Made by a program: the position numbers and the translations under genes | Notes under the pieces: generated by a model | Told to the model about the DNA's origin: nothing | The model's database searches: none | Seen by the model: only the letters and a program-made list of their open reading frames with translations | Part shown: positions 29,107 to 38,675 of the stretch, in pieces | Numbering within the stretch: the stretch's first letter is position 1 | Layout of the letters: each line of letters opens with the position of its first letter | IMG/VR virus record: IMGVR_UViG_3300043468_000365 | Coordinates: 32,433 to 96,432 of that record | Direction: 5' to 3' (one strand) | DNA length: 64,000 nucleotides | Origin: a virus

Positions 29107-29125
29107 TAAAATTAGGAGTATTTTT

Positions 29126-30208
29126 TTGGCTGTTAAGAAACCAGACTCGAAAACTATTATAAGCGAAGTTGCAGGTCTCTTGAATAGTGTTTCTAAAAAG
29201 TATAACTTTCAAGTGGCTCCTACACAAAAACTAGGAAAGCCGTCTAAGACCAACTCAATGGTAAGAGAGTTTAGATTACAGTTGATTAATACTGGTAAGG
29301 ATACGTCCGAGGCGCTAAAGGCAGCAATCATGAAAGATTTAAAGGCTGCTGGCGTCACAAAAATAACATATAATAATATTTCACCAAATAGTAGCAAATA
29401 TCCTTCAGTATCTTTTACATATGAGAGTATGAAGTTCGATGCCGTTATAGCAAAGGGTGCCAACAAAGGTGAGAATTTCGAGAAGAAAACTATCACTGAT
29501 CTGGCAAGATTCTTTAAAAGTAAAGGTGTAAATAAAACATATCAGCAACTTGTGGAAAAACTCATTCAGTCGAATCCTGCGTTTGGCGTAAATGAAATTA
29601 AATCTGTGACACAAAGAACAGGTTCAACGAAAAAAGAAGGAGTAGCGACTGCTGATTTGGGAGCAATTATTGGTGACATTGTTATTGAGGATTCACGTAG
29701 TAAAAAGTGGTTTATCTCACTGAAAGATGTGAACGGAGCAACATTTAGTTCTTACTCAGGTGCTGCTTCTTTGTTTGATGCTACAGGAACTTTACAACCT
29801 GATTCAGCTGGTGCTAAGTTTTTAAACTCTTTTGGTGTTGATTTGAATAAAGTCCAAGAAGGCTTTGATGAAAGAAATAAAATAAAAAAGAAACGTCCTA
29901 AGCTAAAAGTTGCTACACCTAATCCAAAAGAGATGAAAGCTATTTTCGAAAGAGCGTGGGGTATGAATTACTTTTATGTGAGAAAGATAAATGCTACCGA
30001 TTGGAAAGTTTTTTGGATGGATGGTTCAAAATTAAAATCGTTGACCGAAAACATGACGGTTACAAAAGTAAACTATCCTAACACTGGATCAAAACAGATT
30101 ACTATTTACTGTTCAACACCTTCTGCGGAATATACAATCGAACTAAGAAATAGTAAAGCACAAGAATATCCAAACGATACTAAGTTTAAGATCGTTAGAT
30201 TCAAATAA
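29126..30208 (+). CDS. large unknown phage protein
   Basis: 360 residues from a TTG start with TTAGGAG in front. Lys-rich, mixed alpha/beta, without membrane segments. Two halves are visible: about 1-130, and 135-360 with KKWFISLKDVNGATFSSYSG. The latter resembles conserved proteins near virion genes in marine T4-like phages. A nuclease-like fold is possible but no catalytic set is clear. Confidence 0.6.
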   Translation: MAVKKPDSKTIISEVAGLLNSVSKKYNFQVAPTQKLGKPSKTNSMVREFRLQLINTGKDTSEALKAAIMKDLKAAGVTKITYNNISPNSSKYPSVSFTYESMKFDAVIAKGANKGENFEKKTITDLARFFKSKGVNKTYQQLVEKLIQSNPAFGVNEIKSVTQRTGSTKKEGVATADLGAIIGDIVIEDSRSKKWFISLKDVNGATFSSYSGAASLFDATGTLQPDSAGAKFLNSFGVDLNKVQEGFDERNKIKKKRPKLKVATPNPKEMKAIFERAWGMNYFYVRKINATDWKVFWMDGSKLKSLTENMTVTKVNYPNTGSKQITIYCSTPSAEYTIELRNSKAQEYPNDTKFKIVRFK

Positions 30209-30220
30209 GAGGATTCATTT

Positions 30221-31462
30221 GTGATTAGACTTTCACAGTATATTACAGAAGCAGCGGCCGAAAAGGATCGCCATCTAACACATATTGAGGACGCCGTTCT
30301 GGAAGGTGGTGTTGCTGGCACTCGCAACGCTATTCAGTTCCTAATCTCCCTTAGAGATATGTTTGCCGATGATGGTCAGACTCTATCAGAAGCAAGAGGC
30401 GGCCTTATTCTTAGAACTAAGTTCGACGGCGCTCCTGCTATCTATGCCGGTATCAATCCTGAAAACGGAAAGTTCTTTGTTGGCTCAAAGTCTATCTTCG
30501 CCAAGAATGCTAAACTAAACTATACAGAAGCCGATGTTAGAGCCAATCACCAAGGCGGTCTGGCTGATAAACTGTCTGCCGCTCTAAAGTATCTACCAGA
30601 ACTAGGCATCAAAGGTATCGTTCATGGCGACTTTATGTTCTCCAAAAGCGAACTAAAGGACGAGACAATCGACGGCAAGAAGTATATCACATTCCGTCCT
30701 AATACAATCACATATGCTGTTCCTGCCGATTCTAAACTGGCACAGCAAGTCAGAGCGGCCAAGATTGGTATCGTATTTCATACCACATATCATGGCAAGA
30801 CGATGCAGACTCTCCAGACACATTTTGATATCAATGTAAATAACTTCAATCCATCACGAAATGTGTGGTATAGATCAAATAAGTTTGTTGATGTTACTGG
30901 TCGTGCTACTCTTACAAAGGCAGAGAATGCTAGACTAACAGGCATTCTATCACAAGCTGGTTCACTATTCAGAACAATACCTGCCTCACTAATGAACTTC
31001 ATTGCTACAAACGAAACACAAAGAATCCAGATTATGTCCTTCTATAATCAGCGCATTCGTGCTGGTGAACATATGGGTGCGGGCCATACGGCACAGCTAA
31101 TCAAATGGGTTGGCGACAAGTATCAAAAGCAAATAGACGACGCCAAGATGCCAGCGACTAAAGCAAAGCGCAAGGCTGAAAGAGATATGATCCTTAGATG
31201 GTATCGCCAGAATGCTTCCGATCTAAAGAAGATATTCCAGCTTCAAAATCTATTGATTGATGCCAAGATGCTACTGATTGCCAAGTTCAACATGGTGAAT
31301 GATCTAGGCACATTCTTACATACAGCCGATGGTGGCTATAAAGTAACAACTCCAGAAGGATATGTGGCTGCTTGGTCAACTGGTGGTGATGCTGTCAAAC
31401 TAGTGGATCGTATGGAGTTTAGTAGAGCCAACTTCCTGGCTGTAAAGAACTGGGGCAAGTAA
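30221..31462 (+). CDS. ligase/nucleotidyltransferase-like virion-region protein
   Basis: 413 residues from a GTG start after AAGAGGATT. The motif LRTKFDGAPAIYAG (Lys67, Asp69, Gly70) is the KxDG motif I of covalent nucleotidyltransferases such as ATP-dependent ligases, and GIVHGDFMF and IGIVFHTTYHG could be later motifs. The family is widespread and uncharacterised in T4-like phages (DUF6267-like). The N-terminus RLSQYITEAAAE resembles the capsid-targeting leader of T4 internal proteins, with ITE a prohead protease site, so it may be packaged and injected. Confidence 0.65.
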   Translation: MIRLSQYITEAAAEKDRHLTHIEDAVLEGGVAGTRNAIQFLISLRDMFADDGQTLSEARGGLILRTKFDGAPAIYAGINPENGKFFVGSKSIFAKNAKLNYTEADVRANHQGGLADKLSAALKYLPELGIKGIVHGDFMFSKSELKDETIDGKKYITFRPNTITYAVPADSKLAQQVRAAKIGIVFHTTYHGKTMQTLQTHFDINVNNFNPSRNVWYRSNKFVDVTGRATLTKAENARLTGILSQAGSLFRTIPASLMNFIATNETQRIQIMSFYNQRIRAGEHMGAGHTAQLIKWVGDKYQKQIDDAKMPATKAKRKAERDMILRWYRQNASDLKKIFQLQNLLIDAKMLLIAKFNMVNDLGTFLHTADGGYKVTTPEGYVAAWSTGGDAVKLVDRMEFSRANFLAVKNWGK

Positions 31463-31554
31463 TGAAAAAGGAACCCGAAAAGAAGCCTACGCCTATCGTC
31501 AAAACTATTCGTAAGATAGTAAAAGAGGCAAGAAAGAAAAAGTTATATAAATAA
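31462..31554 (+). CDS. basic micro-protein
   Basis: 30 residues, half of them Lys or Arg, overlapping the previous stop by one base. TATAAATA overlaps its end. Confidence 0.45.
   Translation: MKKEPEKKPTPIVKTIRKIVKEARKKKLYK
31546..31553 (+). promoter_or_regulatory. T4-type late promoter TATAAATA
   Basis: Exact T4 late -10 consensus 28 bases before the 31582 gene. Confidence 0.7.
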
Positions 31555-31581
31555 GCAAATAAACCCGCAGAGGGAGCGAGT

Positions 31582-33585
31582 ATGTTCAATAAAAAAGTTG
31601 TATTCATTTTCGGACGTTTCCAGGTACCTACAAAAGGCCATGCTGAAATGATCCACTTCGGTGCTAACTATGCTAGAAAGATTGGCGCCGAGTTTAGAGT
31701 TTATACCTCCAAGTCCTGGGATCCTAAAAAGAATCCTCTTCCATATCAGCAAAAAGTAATGTTTCTTCGCCAGCTATTCCCTGGCATCAATATCGTTGAC
31801 GATCCAAATGCTACAACCGCATTTGCTATTTGTAAAAAACTCTCCGATGAAGGCGTCGAAGATGTGACAATGATTACAGGTGGTGACCGTGTAGCAGAGT
31901 TCAAGAATAGCATTGGCAAATATGTTCTGCCTAGAGACAATCCAAAGTTTGATAAGAACAAAAACTATGCCTTTAGACGCTTTGATGTAATCAACTCTGG
32001 CGGTCGTAAGGCAGGCGTATCTGGAACACAGATGCGTGAATATATCCGTGGTGGCAAGTTTGGCGAGTTTATGAAGACCGCACCTACCGCCGATAGAGCA
32101 TTAGCCAAGAAGATTTTCACCGCAGCCAAATCATATCTCAAAGAAGATACTCTAACCGAGGATCTATCTCGCAAAGAGTTTGATGGTATGCTGAAAAGTT
32201 TTATTGACTTTACTGTCGGCAAACTTGGCATTGTAGAACCTCCTGAAATAGAATACAAAGAAGCTGACGATCACGGCGACCAGCCATCATTTGGTGGTTA
32301 TTCACCAGGTGAGAAGAAGCTAATCGTTATGACAAAGAATCGTCATCCAATGGACATCTTTAGAACTGTCGCACATGAACTGGTCCATCACAAACAAAAC
32401 GAAGATGGTAGACTCGGTAAAGATATCAAGCAAGAAGGCTCAACTGGTTCAGATATTGAAAACGAAGCAAACTCGGAAGCAGGTAAAGTAATGCGTTGGT
32501 TCGGCAAGGCTAATCCAGATATGTTTGGTAAGTCATATGTTATAGAACATAAGGCAATCGTTCTTGGTGGTGTTCCTGGTTCAGGCAAAGACAAGATACT
32601 AAAAGAAGCTATTCTACCACATGGCTTTAGAGAAGTATCAGATAACAAGTTTTCCATCAAAGAGTGTAATGGTGATAATCTTGTAGTCAATGGCACCATG
32701 GCAGACTATGAAGCAACAAGACAAATCAAGAATATCCTTGAGAGTGCCGGTTACAAGACGATTATGCTATTTGTGAATACCAGCAATGATGTATCCAGAC
32801 AGCGTAACGAAGCAAGGTCAACCACTGGTGGTCGTGTCATTGCCGAAGAAAAGCGTTATGAAAAGTGGAGCAAGGCACAGTTCAATCTAAATCGTTATGA
32901 CCAGCTATTTGAGAAGGTTATTGAGGTAAAGAATGACCTTGACGCCAATACTATTGTTGAGACATACAATAAGTTCGTTGACTCCATTTCCAAAGAAGTG
33001 GAAGAGTTTCTATCCAGTGATATGGACCGCCGCTTTGAGAATATGCTAGAACAGTATTCGGACTTCTCACCAAAGGCAAAGAGCAATCCAGTAGGTGGCG
33101 CAGGAAACTGGGGCACACCTAAGCTAACAGATCGTTATAAGAAAGATACGCCAGGTCAGGAGCCAGGTAAGACAAGAGATATGGGTTATTATGAAACTAA
33201 AGTCTTTGGCAATCTACCCATCAAAGCGGATCGCCTTGGTCAGACATTTACCTCTGCCAAGAATCCTTCATTTGTCGGTGATATAACAAGCGATGATAAT
33301 CCTTTCATTACTGGTGAACCAAATCAGCTATGGTCTCCTATTGACCGTTGGATGATGAAAGAAGAAACTCGTAGAAGATTCAAAGCAAAGTATGGCAAAC
33401 TAGCCGAAGAAAAGATGAAAGAAACGGCTGAAAAAGTGAGAAAAGAAAGCCTGATTGACCCTTATATGGGATCAATGGGCATGACTCCAAACACAATGAG
33501 TCAAGATGAAGTAAAACCTGATGTGAACGCAGAGTTTGAAAAAACAGCATTGTTTGGAAAAAGAAAATACAAAAAGACTAAATAA
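31582..33585 (+). CDS. fusion: nucleotidylyltransferase, HExxH metallopeptidase-like and P-loop domains
   Basis: 667 residues. Residues 1-185: HIGH-type nucleotidylyltransferase fold (FGRFQVPTKGHAEMI at 10-24, SGTQMREYI near 147). Residues 195-320: a zinc-peptidase-like segment with AHELVHHK (264-271; HExxH). Residues 325-480: a P-loop domain with VLGGVPGSGKDKIL (327-340) like small kinases. The remaining tail is Lys/Glu-rich with repeated Pro/Gly motifs. KEDTLTEDL near 187-195 holds an LxE site between the first two domains. It lies behind a TATAAATA motif among virion genes. Related cytidylyltransferase-like proteins occur in marine phages; the triple fusion is unusual. NMN adenylyltransferase activity is one possibility. 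Confidence 0.75.
   Translation: MFNKKVVFIFGRFQVPTKGHAEMIHFGANYARKIGAEFRVYTSKSWDPKKNPLPYQQKVMFLRQLFPGINIVDDPNATTAFAICKKLSDEGVEDVTMITGGDRVAEFKNSIGKYVLPRDNPKFDKNKNYAFRRFDVINSGGRKAGVSGTQMREYIRGGKFGEFMKTAPTADRALAKKIFTAAKSYLKEDTLTEDLSRKEFDGMLKSFIDFTVGKLGIVEPPEIEYKEADDHGDQPSFGGYSPGEKKLIVMTKNRHPMDIFRTVAHELVHHKQNEDGRLGKDIKQEGSTGSDIENEANSEAGKVMRWFGKANPDMFGKSYVIEHKAIVLGGVPGSGKDKILKEAILPHGFREVSDNKFSIKECNGDNLVVNGTMADYEATRQIKNILESAGYKTIMLFVNTSNDVSRQRNEARSTTGGRVIAEEKRYEKWSKAQFNLNRYDQLFEKVIEVKNDLDANTIVETYNKFVDSISKEVEEFLSSDMDRRFENMLEQYSDFSPKAKSNPVGGAGNWGTPKLTDRYKKDTPGQEPGKTRDMGYYETKVFGNLPIKADRLGQTFTSAKNPSFVGDITSDDNPFITGEPNQLWSPIDRWMMKEETRRRFKAKYGKLAEEKMKETAEKVRKESLIDPYMGSMGMTPNTMSQDEVKPDVNAEFEKTALFGKRKYKKTK
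33578..33584 (+). promoter_or_regulatory. late-type motif CTAAATA
   Basis: CT-AAATA across the stop of the fusion gene, 45 bases before the next start. Confidence 0.4.
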
Positions 33586-33628
33586 GATAGAGTTTTCTAT
33601 ATTATAAGAAACTAAAAGGGAAACAAAA

Positions 33629-34957
33629 ATGAGTAATCCATTTCTAACAAAGAAGGACCCGCTATTAGAAGCAGTCCAGTCCGCCATGCAGGATGGTGAG
33701 ATTCGTCGTAAGGCCGAAGCCCTTGTAAACGAGGAGTTCGGTGTCTATTCTCGTAAGGCAGTTGTCCGTGAGGATCTTGCTGCTTATGATGCTCGCCTTG
33801 AGGAAGCATATAAGTGCATGAAGGAAGGTGAACAGATTGATGAAATACGTGATCGTCCAAAGAAAGATGATATAAATCGTCGTAAGCGTGATGCCGTTGC
33901 TATGAAACTCGGTCACGATAATCCCGAAGGTCGCAACAATAACTACAATGCTCCCGTAAGTATGCTAAAACATGGTCGCAAACTTATGAAGCAGGGTGTT
34001 ACCAAAGAAGAAAAAGCCGACAAAGACTATGACAAGGACGGCAAGATAGAGTCTCCAAAGGACGAAGTTTGGGGTTCTCGCTTCCGTGCTGCTAAGATGG
34101 CAGGCAAGATGGAAGAAGAACAGATCGATGAACTTTATGGTAAGGGTAAGTTACCAGATATTCGTCGCAAACATTCTGACGACTATCAAACACATAAAGC
34201 CAGAGCCAATTTTCATCATGGTGAAGCTGACAAGGCTGATGAAAAAGACGATGATGAAAAATTCGAGCGTCATTATGGGAAGGCAGTTGGGCATGAAAGA
34301 AGTGCAGAAAAATCCGCAGCTAAGAGAGGTCGTGCATCGGCTTTGATGGATCGTGCCAAGGCATCGTCCGATCTTAAGGCTGCTAAGAACAAGGCAAAGG
34401 AATATAGAAAACTTGCTAAAGAAGAAATACAGATTGATGAACTAAAGAAGCCAACTGCTAAGACAGCAATGCAGGCATATCGTCGTGCAGAAACGCATGA
34501 TGACATGGATGGCAACTGGAATAGAAGTAATCGTCTTTATAGATGGAAAGAAAAGAATCTTCCTGGCAAGAGTGCAAGAAATCAAAAGCCAACAGGAAAA
34601 GCAAAACTTCCTGATGTTAGCAATACAGATTTTCATAAGGATGGATATTCAGGCCATTTTACTAAAAAAGGCAAACTTACTAAGTCTGCAACCAAAGACA
34701 CAAAGGCCGATATCAAAAGTCGTCTTGGAAAACATACAAAACCAAATCTACCAGAAGGTTATGAACTTGACGAAGCGGCATATTCAGCAAAGGCTGCCCG
34801 TGCTGGTAAAGATATTGGTAAGCCAGGCAAGATGTTCTCTAAGATTGCTGCTAAAGCTGGTGAGAAGTATGGATCCGAAGAGCGTGGCAAGAAAGTTGCC
34901 GGTGCTATTCTAAAGAGAATCCGTGCCAAGCATATGAAGGAAGATTCGTCTTTCTAG
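33629..34957 (+). CDS. repetitive protein with QIDE cleavage-like motifs
   Basis: 442 residues, strongly charged and Lys-rich. Short repeats with EGEQIDEI (about 66), EEEQIDELY (162), EEIQIDEL (265) and YELDEA (377) precede helical basic segments. I/L-x-E is the recognition pattern of the T4 prohead protease gp21. It may be an internal head or scaffold protein cut into fragments. The C-terminus is a helical basic domain (GKKVAGAILKRIRAK). Ends in TAG; reading through would add 12 codons and stop at a TGA overlapping the next ATG. Confidence 0.65.
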   Translation: MSNPFLTKKDPLLEAVQSAMQDGEIRRKAEALVNEEFGVYSRKAVVREDLAAYDARLEEAYKCMKEGEQIDEIRDRPKKDDINRRKRDAVAMKLGHDNPEGRNNNYNAPVSMLKHGRKLMKQGVTKEEKADKDYDKDGKIESPKDEVWGSRFRAAKMAGKMEEEQIDELYGKGKLPDIRRKHSDDYQTHKARANFHHGEADKADEKDDDEKFERHYGKAVGHERSAEKSAAKRGRASALMDRAKASSDLKAAKNKAKEYRKLAKEEIQIDELKKPTAKTAMQAYRRAETHDDMDGNWNRSNRLYRWKEKNLPGKSARNQKPTGKAKLPDVSNTDFHKDGYSGHFTKKGKLTKSATKDTKADIKSRLGKHTKPNLPEGYELDEAAYSAKAARAGKDIGKPGKMFSKIAAKAGEKYGSEERGKKVAGAILKRIRAKHMKEDSSF

Positions 34958-34992
34958 GCGCACCGGAAACGGGTAAGTCGGTATCCGAGCAA

Positions 34993-35718
34993 ATGAGACC
35001 TACGGCCGCACAAGCGTTGGCTAAATTAAATAGTATGCCAAAGCCAGCGGCGCCGGCCGCAGCACAAGTTGGACGCACACAGGCAGTAGGCTCACAAAAC
35101 ATTAGACCTGCGGGATCGACTAATGCTGGTGGTAGCGGATCAGTAACTATGGCTCCACGTCCACCAGTAAGACCTACTAGTCTTGGCACAACTACAAGAC
35201 CGCCTGCTGCATCAACAGCAACAAAACCCGGCGTTGTTTCTAAGTCTGATCTAGATACATATAGAAAAAACGTAGGTAATCCGAATGCTACCTTAGGTCA
35301 GTATATGAATGATCTTAAAGGATTGACAGCACGTAAGGGTGGTGCAAATGATCCTTCTGTTATTCAAAAGAGACTTGATCCTAAGGGACTAAAGGCCTTT
35401 GATCCTTCAAAGGCTGAAAAAGCACAAGGTCCAGAGCAGTCAGCAGCACCCGCTCCAGCAACACCAAGAACAGATAGTAGCGTTCCTGGAGCATCTACAG
35501 CAGTCACTACACCAAAAGGTGGCTCGGATGCTATGACTCCTAATTATGGTAGAGAGAGTGATCCTCTTGATCGTACCAATTCACCTGTAAGTGGATCAAG
35601 GCATCAAGGTGGTGCTGGTCTTGATAATGAAAAAGAGGCAAAGAACAGAACTTCTCAAAATAGTCAAATTGCTGAGTCTGTCGTGTCCGTTGGTGCAAAT
35701 AAATATAGGATAGTATGA
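34993..35718 (+). CDS. low-complexity virion-region protein
   Basis: 241 residues rich in Ala, Pro, Ser, Thr and Gly, probably unfolded in large part, with a short folded centre (KSDLDTYRKNVGNPNATLGQ). NSQIAESVVSVG near the end holds an IxE site. The ATG is the first start codon in the frame and lacks a clear ribosome site. No family recognised. Confidence 0.6.
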   Translation: MRPTAAQALAKLNSMPKPAAPAAAQVGRTQAVGSQNIRPAGSTNAGGSGSVTMAPRPPVRPTSLGTTTRPPAASTATKPGVVSKSDLDTYRKNVGNPNATLGQYMNDLKGLTARKGGANDPSVIQKRLDPKGLKAFDPSKAEKAQGPEQSAAPAPATPRTDSSVPGASTAVTTPKGGSDAMTPNYGRESDPLDRTNSPVSGSRHQGGAGLDNEKEAKNRTSQNSQIAESVVSVGANKYRIV

Positions 35719-35885
35719 TGAAACATCCGTATGATGTAAAGAAACTCGTAAGAGAGGATCGTAAAAAAGTCCTCTCTAAGAGACAACAAATAAAAGCAAA
35801 TACAACCGAGACGGGCAAACCCGCTGATCCTGTAGAATTGGATCCAGCAAAACAGGGTATGCAGAACACCTCTCTAACTAACTAA
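35715..35885 (+). CDS. small charged protein
   Basis: 56 residues (MMKHPYDVKKLVREDRKK), overlapping the previous stop. Helical basic start, disordered end. Function unknown. Confidence 0.55.
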   Translation: MMKHPYDVKKLVREDRKKVLSKRQQIKANTTETGKPADPVELDPAKQGMQNTSLTN

Positions 35886-35896
35886 AGGAAACTACA

Positions 35897-36508
35897 ATGC
35901 CACTATGGGGTAATAAAGACAACGCTGCCAATTCAGACATTGCAGCAACAATTCAGGTCAATCAGGCAACCACACCTGGTAATCGTGCCAATCTATATGG
36001 CAATGTTACCATGTCTGCCATCACAACAAATCTAGCAATCGGACAGTTTGCTGTAGACACAAACGAAGTCCGTGCTAATCCAAGAATCCCACACTCCGGT
36101 TGGGTTCTTCGTAAAGAAGGCACCGGTCTTCGTGCTGGTCGTGTAACATACGAAGTTCTAGTTGCTACAGGTTCTATCGCTACCGATGGTTCCGATGACA
36201 CTAACTTCCCAGACTTTACACTACGCATTACCACACAGCCAACAAGCGCAAATGGTGCCGGCAATGTCAATCTAACTGTTGCTGCTGCATCAACACCAAC
36301 AGGCGCTACACTATCCTATACATGGCAGCGTAACGCTGGTGCTGGTTGGATATCTGTTCCAAATACAGCTGGTGTTTACTTCAACAATACTTCACCAACT
36401 CTTGTCGCAAATGCCGCAGTCGCAAACGCAAACACCTTCCGTGTTCTAGTTTCCGCAGCTGGAGCAAACACAGTTACATCCGCAAACGCTGCCGTAACAA
36501 CACCATAA
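35897..36508 (+). CDS. Ig-like virion structural protein
   Basis: 203 residues. The N-terminus MPLWGNKD is typical of conserved structural proteins of T4-like phages. The second half (about 110-203) reads as an Ig-like beta domain (VNLTVAAASTPTGATLSYTW). Such domains decorate phage heads or tails and may bind host surface sugars. AAAGGAAAC precedes the ATG. Confidence 0.65.
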   Translation: MPLWGNKDNAANSDIAATIQVNQATTPGNRANLYGNVTMSAITTNLAIGQFAVDTNEVRANPRIPHSGWVLRKEGTGLRAGRVTYEVLVATGSIATDGSDDTNFPDFTLRITTQPTSANGAGNVNLTVAAASTPTGATLSYTWQRNAGAGWISVPNTAGVYFNNTSPTLVANAAVANANTFRVLVSAAGANTVTSANAAVTTP

Positions 36509-36518
36509 GGAGAGTTAT

Positions 36519-38675
36519 ATGAAAACTTTCCGTGAACACCTAAACGAAGAAATCACAATCGGTGCCCTCGCTAGTGGGGGCATCGACATTGAGCGTGACG
36601 CCGTTAGAGACGAAGTAAATGGCATTCTAGCTGGTATCGCTGCCAGACCATGTGTAACACCTTATGCTTCACTCAATAAGGTTCGCAAGGCTCTAGCATA
36701 TTTCCACATTCATCTACCAAAGAAAGTCTATCTAGAGGGTAGACATGGTATTGAAGTATGGGAAGTAAATCAGTTTGGTAACAAGATGGGCTTCACCGAT
36801 ACAGGTGAATGGATCAATCAAGTTCCTGCCAAGTATTATCTTTTCTTTCACTATCATCTAGTCGGTTCCATGTATTATCTACAAGCCAAGATTGTGGATG
36901 ATAAAGAACTAGAATCCAAGATTGGTGCGGCTGAAAGTATGGTCGCTGAGGAAACATTAGAAGAAGCGATTCGTCATTCAACTTCACATAAAGTTGTTCA
37001 TGCCGATAGTAAAAAAATTGTTGCTCAGGGCAGTAAAAAAGAAATGATGAAAAAGATGAAGGAATTAAATTCCAAAAATCCAAGAAGTCATTTTTTGGGT
37101 AATTCGCCTAGTAAAAAAGTTGGTGATGTTTTTGGAGAAGAAACCGATGCTGCCGTCCGTCAGGCAGTTGCTAAGGCCGCTGCACCAAAAGAAAAGGCAC
37201 ATACTGTTCTAGACGATTGCGACTGTAGCCAAGGAGACTCACCAAGCACCCAGTCTGCCATCAAAGTTATGATGAAAAAGCAGATTGACGAAGATGATTC
37301 AACTAAAGCGATTCAAAAAATCGTTGCTAAGAATAAGATAAAAGATGTTGTCAGGTCTGGTAAAAAGAAAAGCCAAGCTTGGTATGATAAAATGACAAAG
37401 CGTGCCAATCAAAAAGAAGAAGTTGAACTTGACGAAGTATCTCTAGGCAAACTTGTTCGCTATAAGAGAGGTGCTGAAAAGTCCCATGGCGATGCTACTT
37501 GGGAAACTAAGTTCACCAAATCTATGGGTGATGATCCTTCTCCTTCTAAGGCATTAGCAAGAAAAAGAGAAAAAGGTATTGCTCTTGCTGATAAGAAGAT
37601 GAAAGGCAAGGCAAAAGTAAATGCTTCTATGCCTAAGAATGCTTACATGGAAGAAACCCAGATTGATGAAATCTCTAAGGAACTAGCAAACAGATATAGA
37701 AAGAGGGCACACGCCTCCTATACATATGCTGCTGGTAAGAGAGAAGATGACCGCTTTCACGAAAGGGCCGGCAAAGATATGACGGACGTTTTTGGTAAAC
37801 CTAAGTTTAAGGATAGACCAGAATCAGAAAAGGCAAAAGACGAAAAGACCATTGGAAAAAGACTAAAAGGTCTAACCATGGCACATAAGCGTCTAAAAGA
37901 AGAAAAGATTGATGAAGTATCCGCTGGTCTTGCTAGCCGTGCTGCCCATCATGCTTATGTAAAGTCCGATAAGATGAAGAAGGATGCCCAGAAAGAACCT
38001 GATATGTATTCTTATGTTCAGGCATTCCATAAAGGCGAAAAGAAGAACAAGCAAGGCATCAAGTTTGCTAAGTATGCTGCCAATAAGATGGAAGAAGATA
38101 AAGATCCTTGCTGGAAGGGTTATGAAATGGTTGGCATGAAGAAGAAGGGCGGCCGCCAGGTGCCTAACTGTGTGCCAGTCAAAGAAGAACAGATTGATGA
38201 GGTTTCTAAAAAGACTCTTAGAAGTTACCTTGCGAAGAAGAAAGATCGAAACAAGGATTACGCAACACCCGAGTCTTTTCGTAAAGGAATGCTATCTCCT
38301 AACCTTGCTAAAGACAAGATCAAAGGCAAGAATGTAAAAGTTCATGCTAAAGAAGAAACACAGATTGATGAACTAAAGCAGGCAACTCTCAAAGCATACA
38401 AGAGTGCGGCTAAAGCAGACCGCAATGTAAGTAAAGAAGTTGTTAGAAAAGGCCTTGACACAGAAGGCAAGTTCAAGCACGCCATCAAGAAAAGAAAGAA
38501 AGGTCTTGAAAGAGTATCTGATAGACTAGAAGAAAAGGCACCTCCAGGCGCAAAGTTTGAGCGCATGGTAAAGCACATCAAGAAAGGCTATTCTAAGGAC
38601 GGTCTAACTGCCAAAGAAAAGTCTATTGCTTACGCTACAGCATGGAAAGCAAAGAAGCGTGAAGAAAATAAGTGA
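36519..38675 (+). CDS. large QIDE-repeat protein (candidate internal head protein)
   Basis: 718 residues, highly charged. MKTFREHLNEE at the start resembles the capsid-targeting leader of T4 internal proteins (MKTYQEFIAE) and has an LxE site. Residues 1-145 look folded; from about 150 follow Lys-rich helical repeats, each introduced by an I/L-D-E motif: KQIDED (253), VELDEV (301), TQIDEI (379), EKIDEV (461), EQIDEV (556), TQIDEL (613). If cut by a gp21-like protease these would give separate basic DNA-binding-like fragments. DPCWKGYEMVGMKKKGGRQVPNC near 530 is a familiar short block in marine phage proteins. AAGGAG precedes the ATG. Confidence 0.65.
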   Translation: MKTFREHLNEEITIGALASGGIDIERDAVRDEVNGILAGIAARPCVTPYASLNKVRKALAYFHIHLPKKVYLEGRHGIEVWEVNQFGNKMGFTDTGEWINQVPAKYYLFFHYHLVGSMYYLQAKIVDDKELESKIGAAESMVAEETLEEAIRHSTSHKVVHADSKKIVAQGSKKEMMKKMKELNSKNPRSHFLGNSPSKKVGDVFGEETDAAVRQAVAKAAAPKEKAHTVLDDCDCSQGDSPSTQSAIKVMMKKQIDEDDSTKAIQKIVAKNKIKDVVRSGKKKSQAWYDKMTKRANQKEEVELDEVSLGKLVRYKRGAEKSHGDATWETKFTKSMGDDPSPSKALARKREKGIALADKKMKGKAKVNASMPKNAYMEETQIDEISKELANRYRKRAHASYTYAAGKREDDRFHERAGKDMTDVFGKPKFKDRPESEKAKDEKTIGKRLKGLTMAHKRLKEEKIDEVSAGLASRAAHHAYVKSDKMKKDAQKEPDMYSYVQAFHKGEKKNKQGIKFAKYAANKMEEDKDPCWKGYEMVGMKKKGGRQVPNCVPVKEEQIDEVSKKTLRSYLAKKKDRNKDYATPESFRKGMLSPNLAKDKIKGKNVKVHAKEETQIDELKQATLKAYKSAAKADRNVSKEVVRKGLDTEGKFKHAIKKRKKGLERVSDRLEEKAPPGAKFERMVKHIKKGYSKDGLTAKEKSIAYATAWKAKKREENK

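Noticed and set aside
34936-34995. Walker A-like GAPETGKS upstream of the 34993 start
   Set aside because: The segment lies before the first start codon of that frame and overlaps another gene; coincidental.
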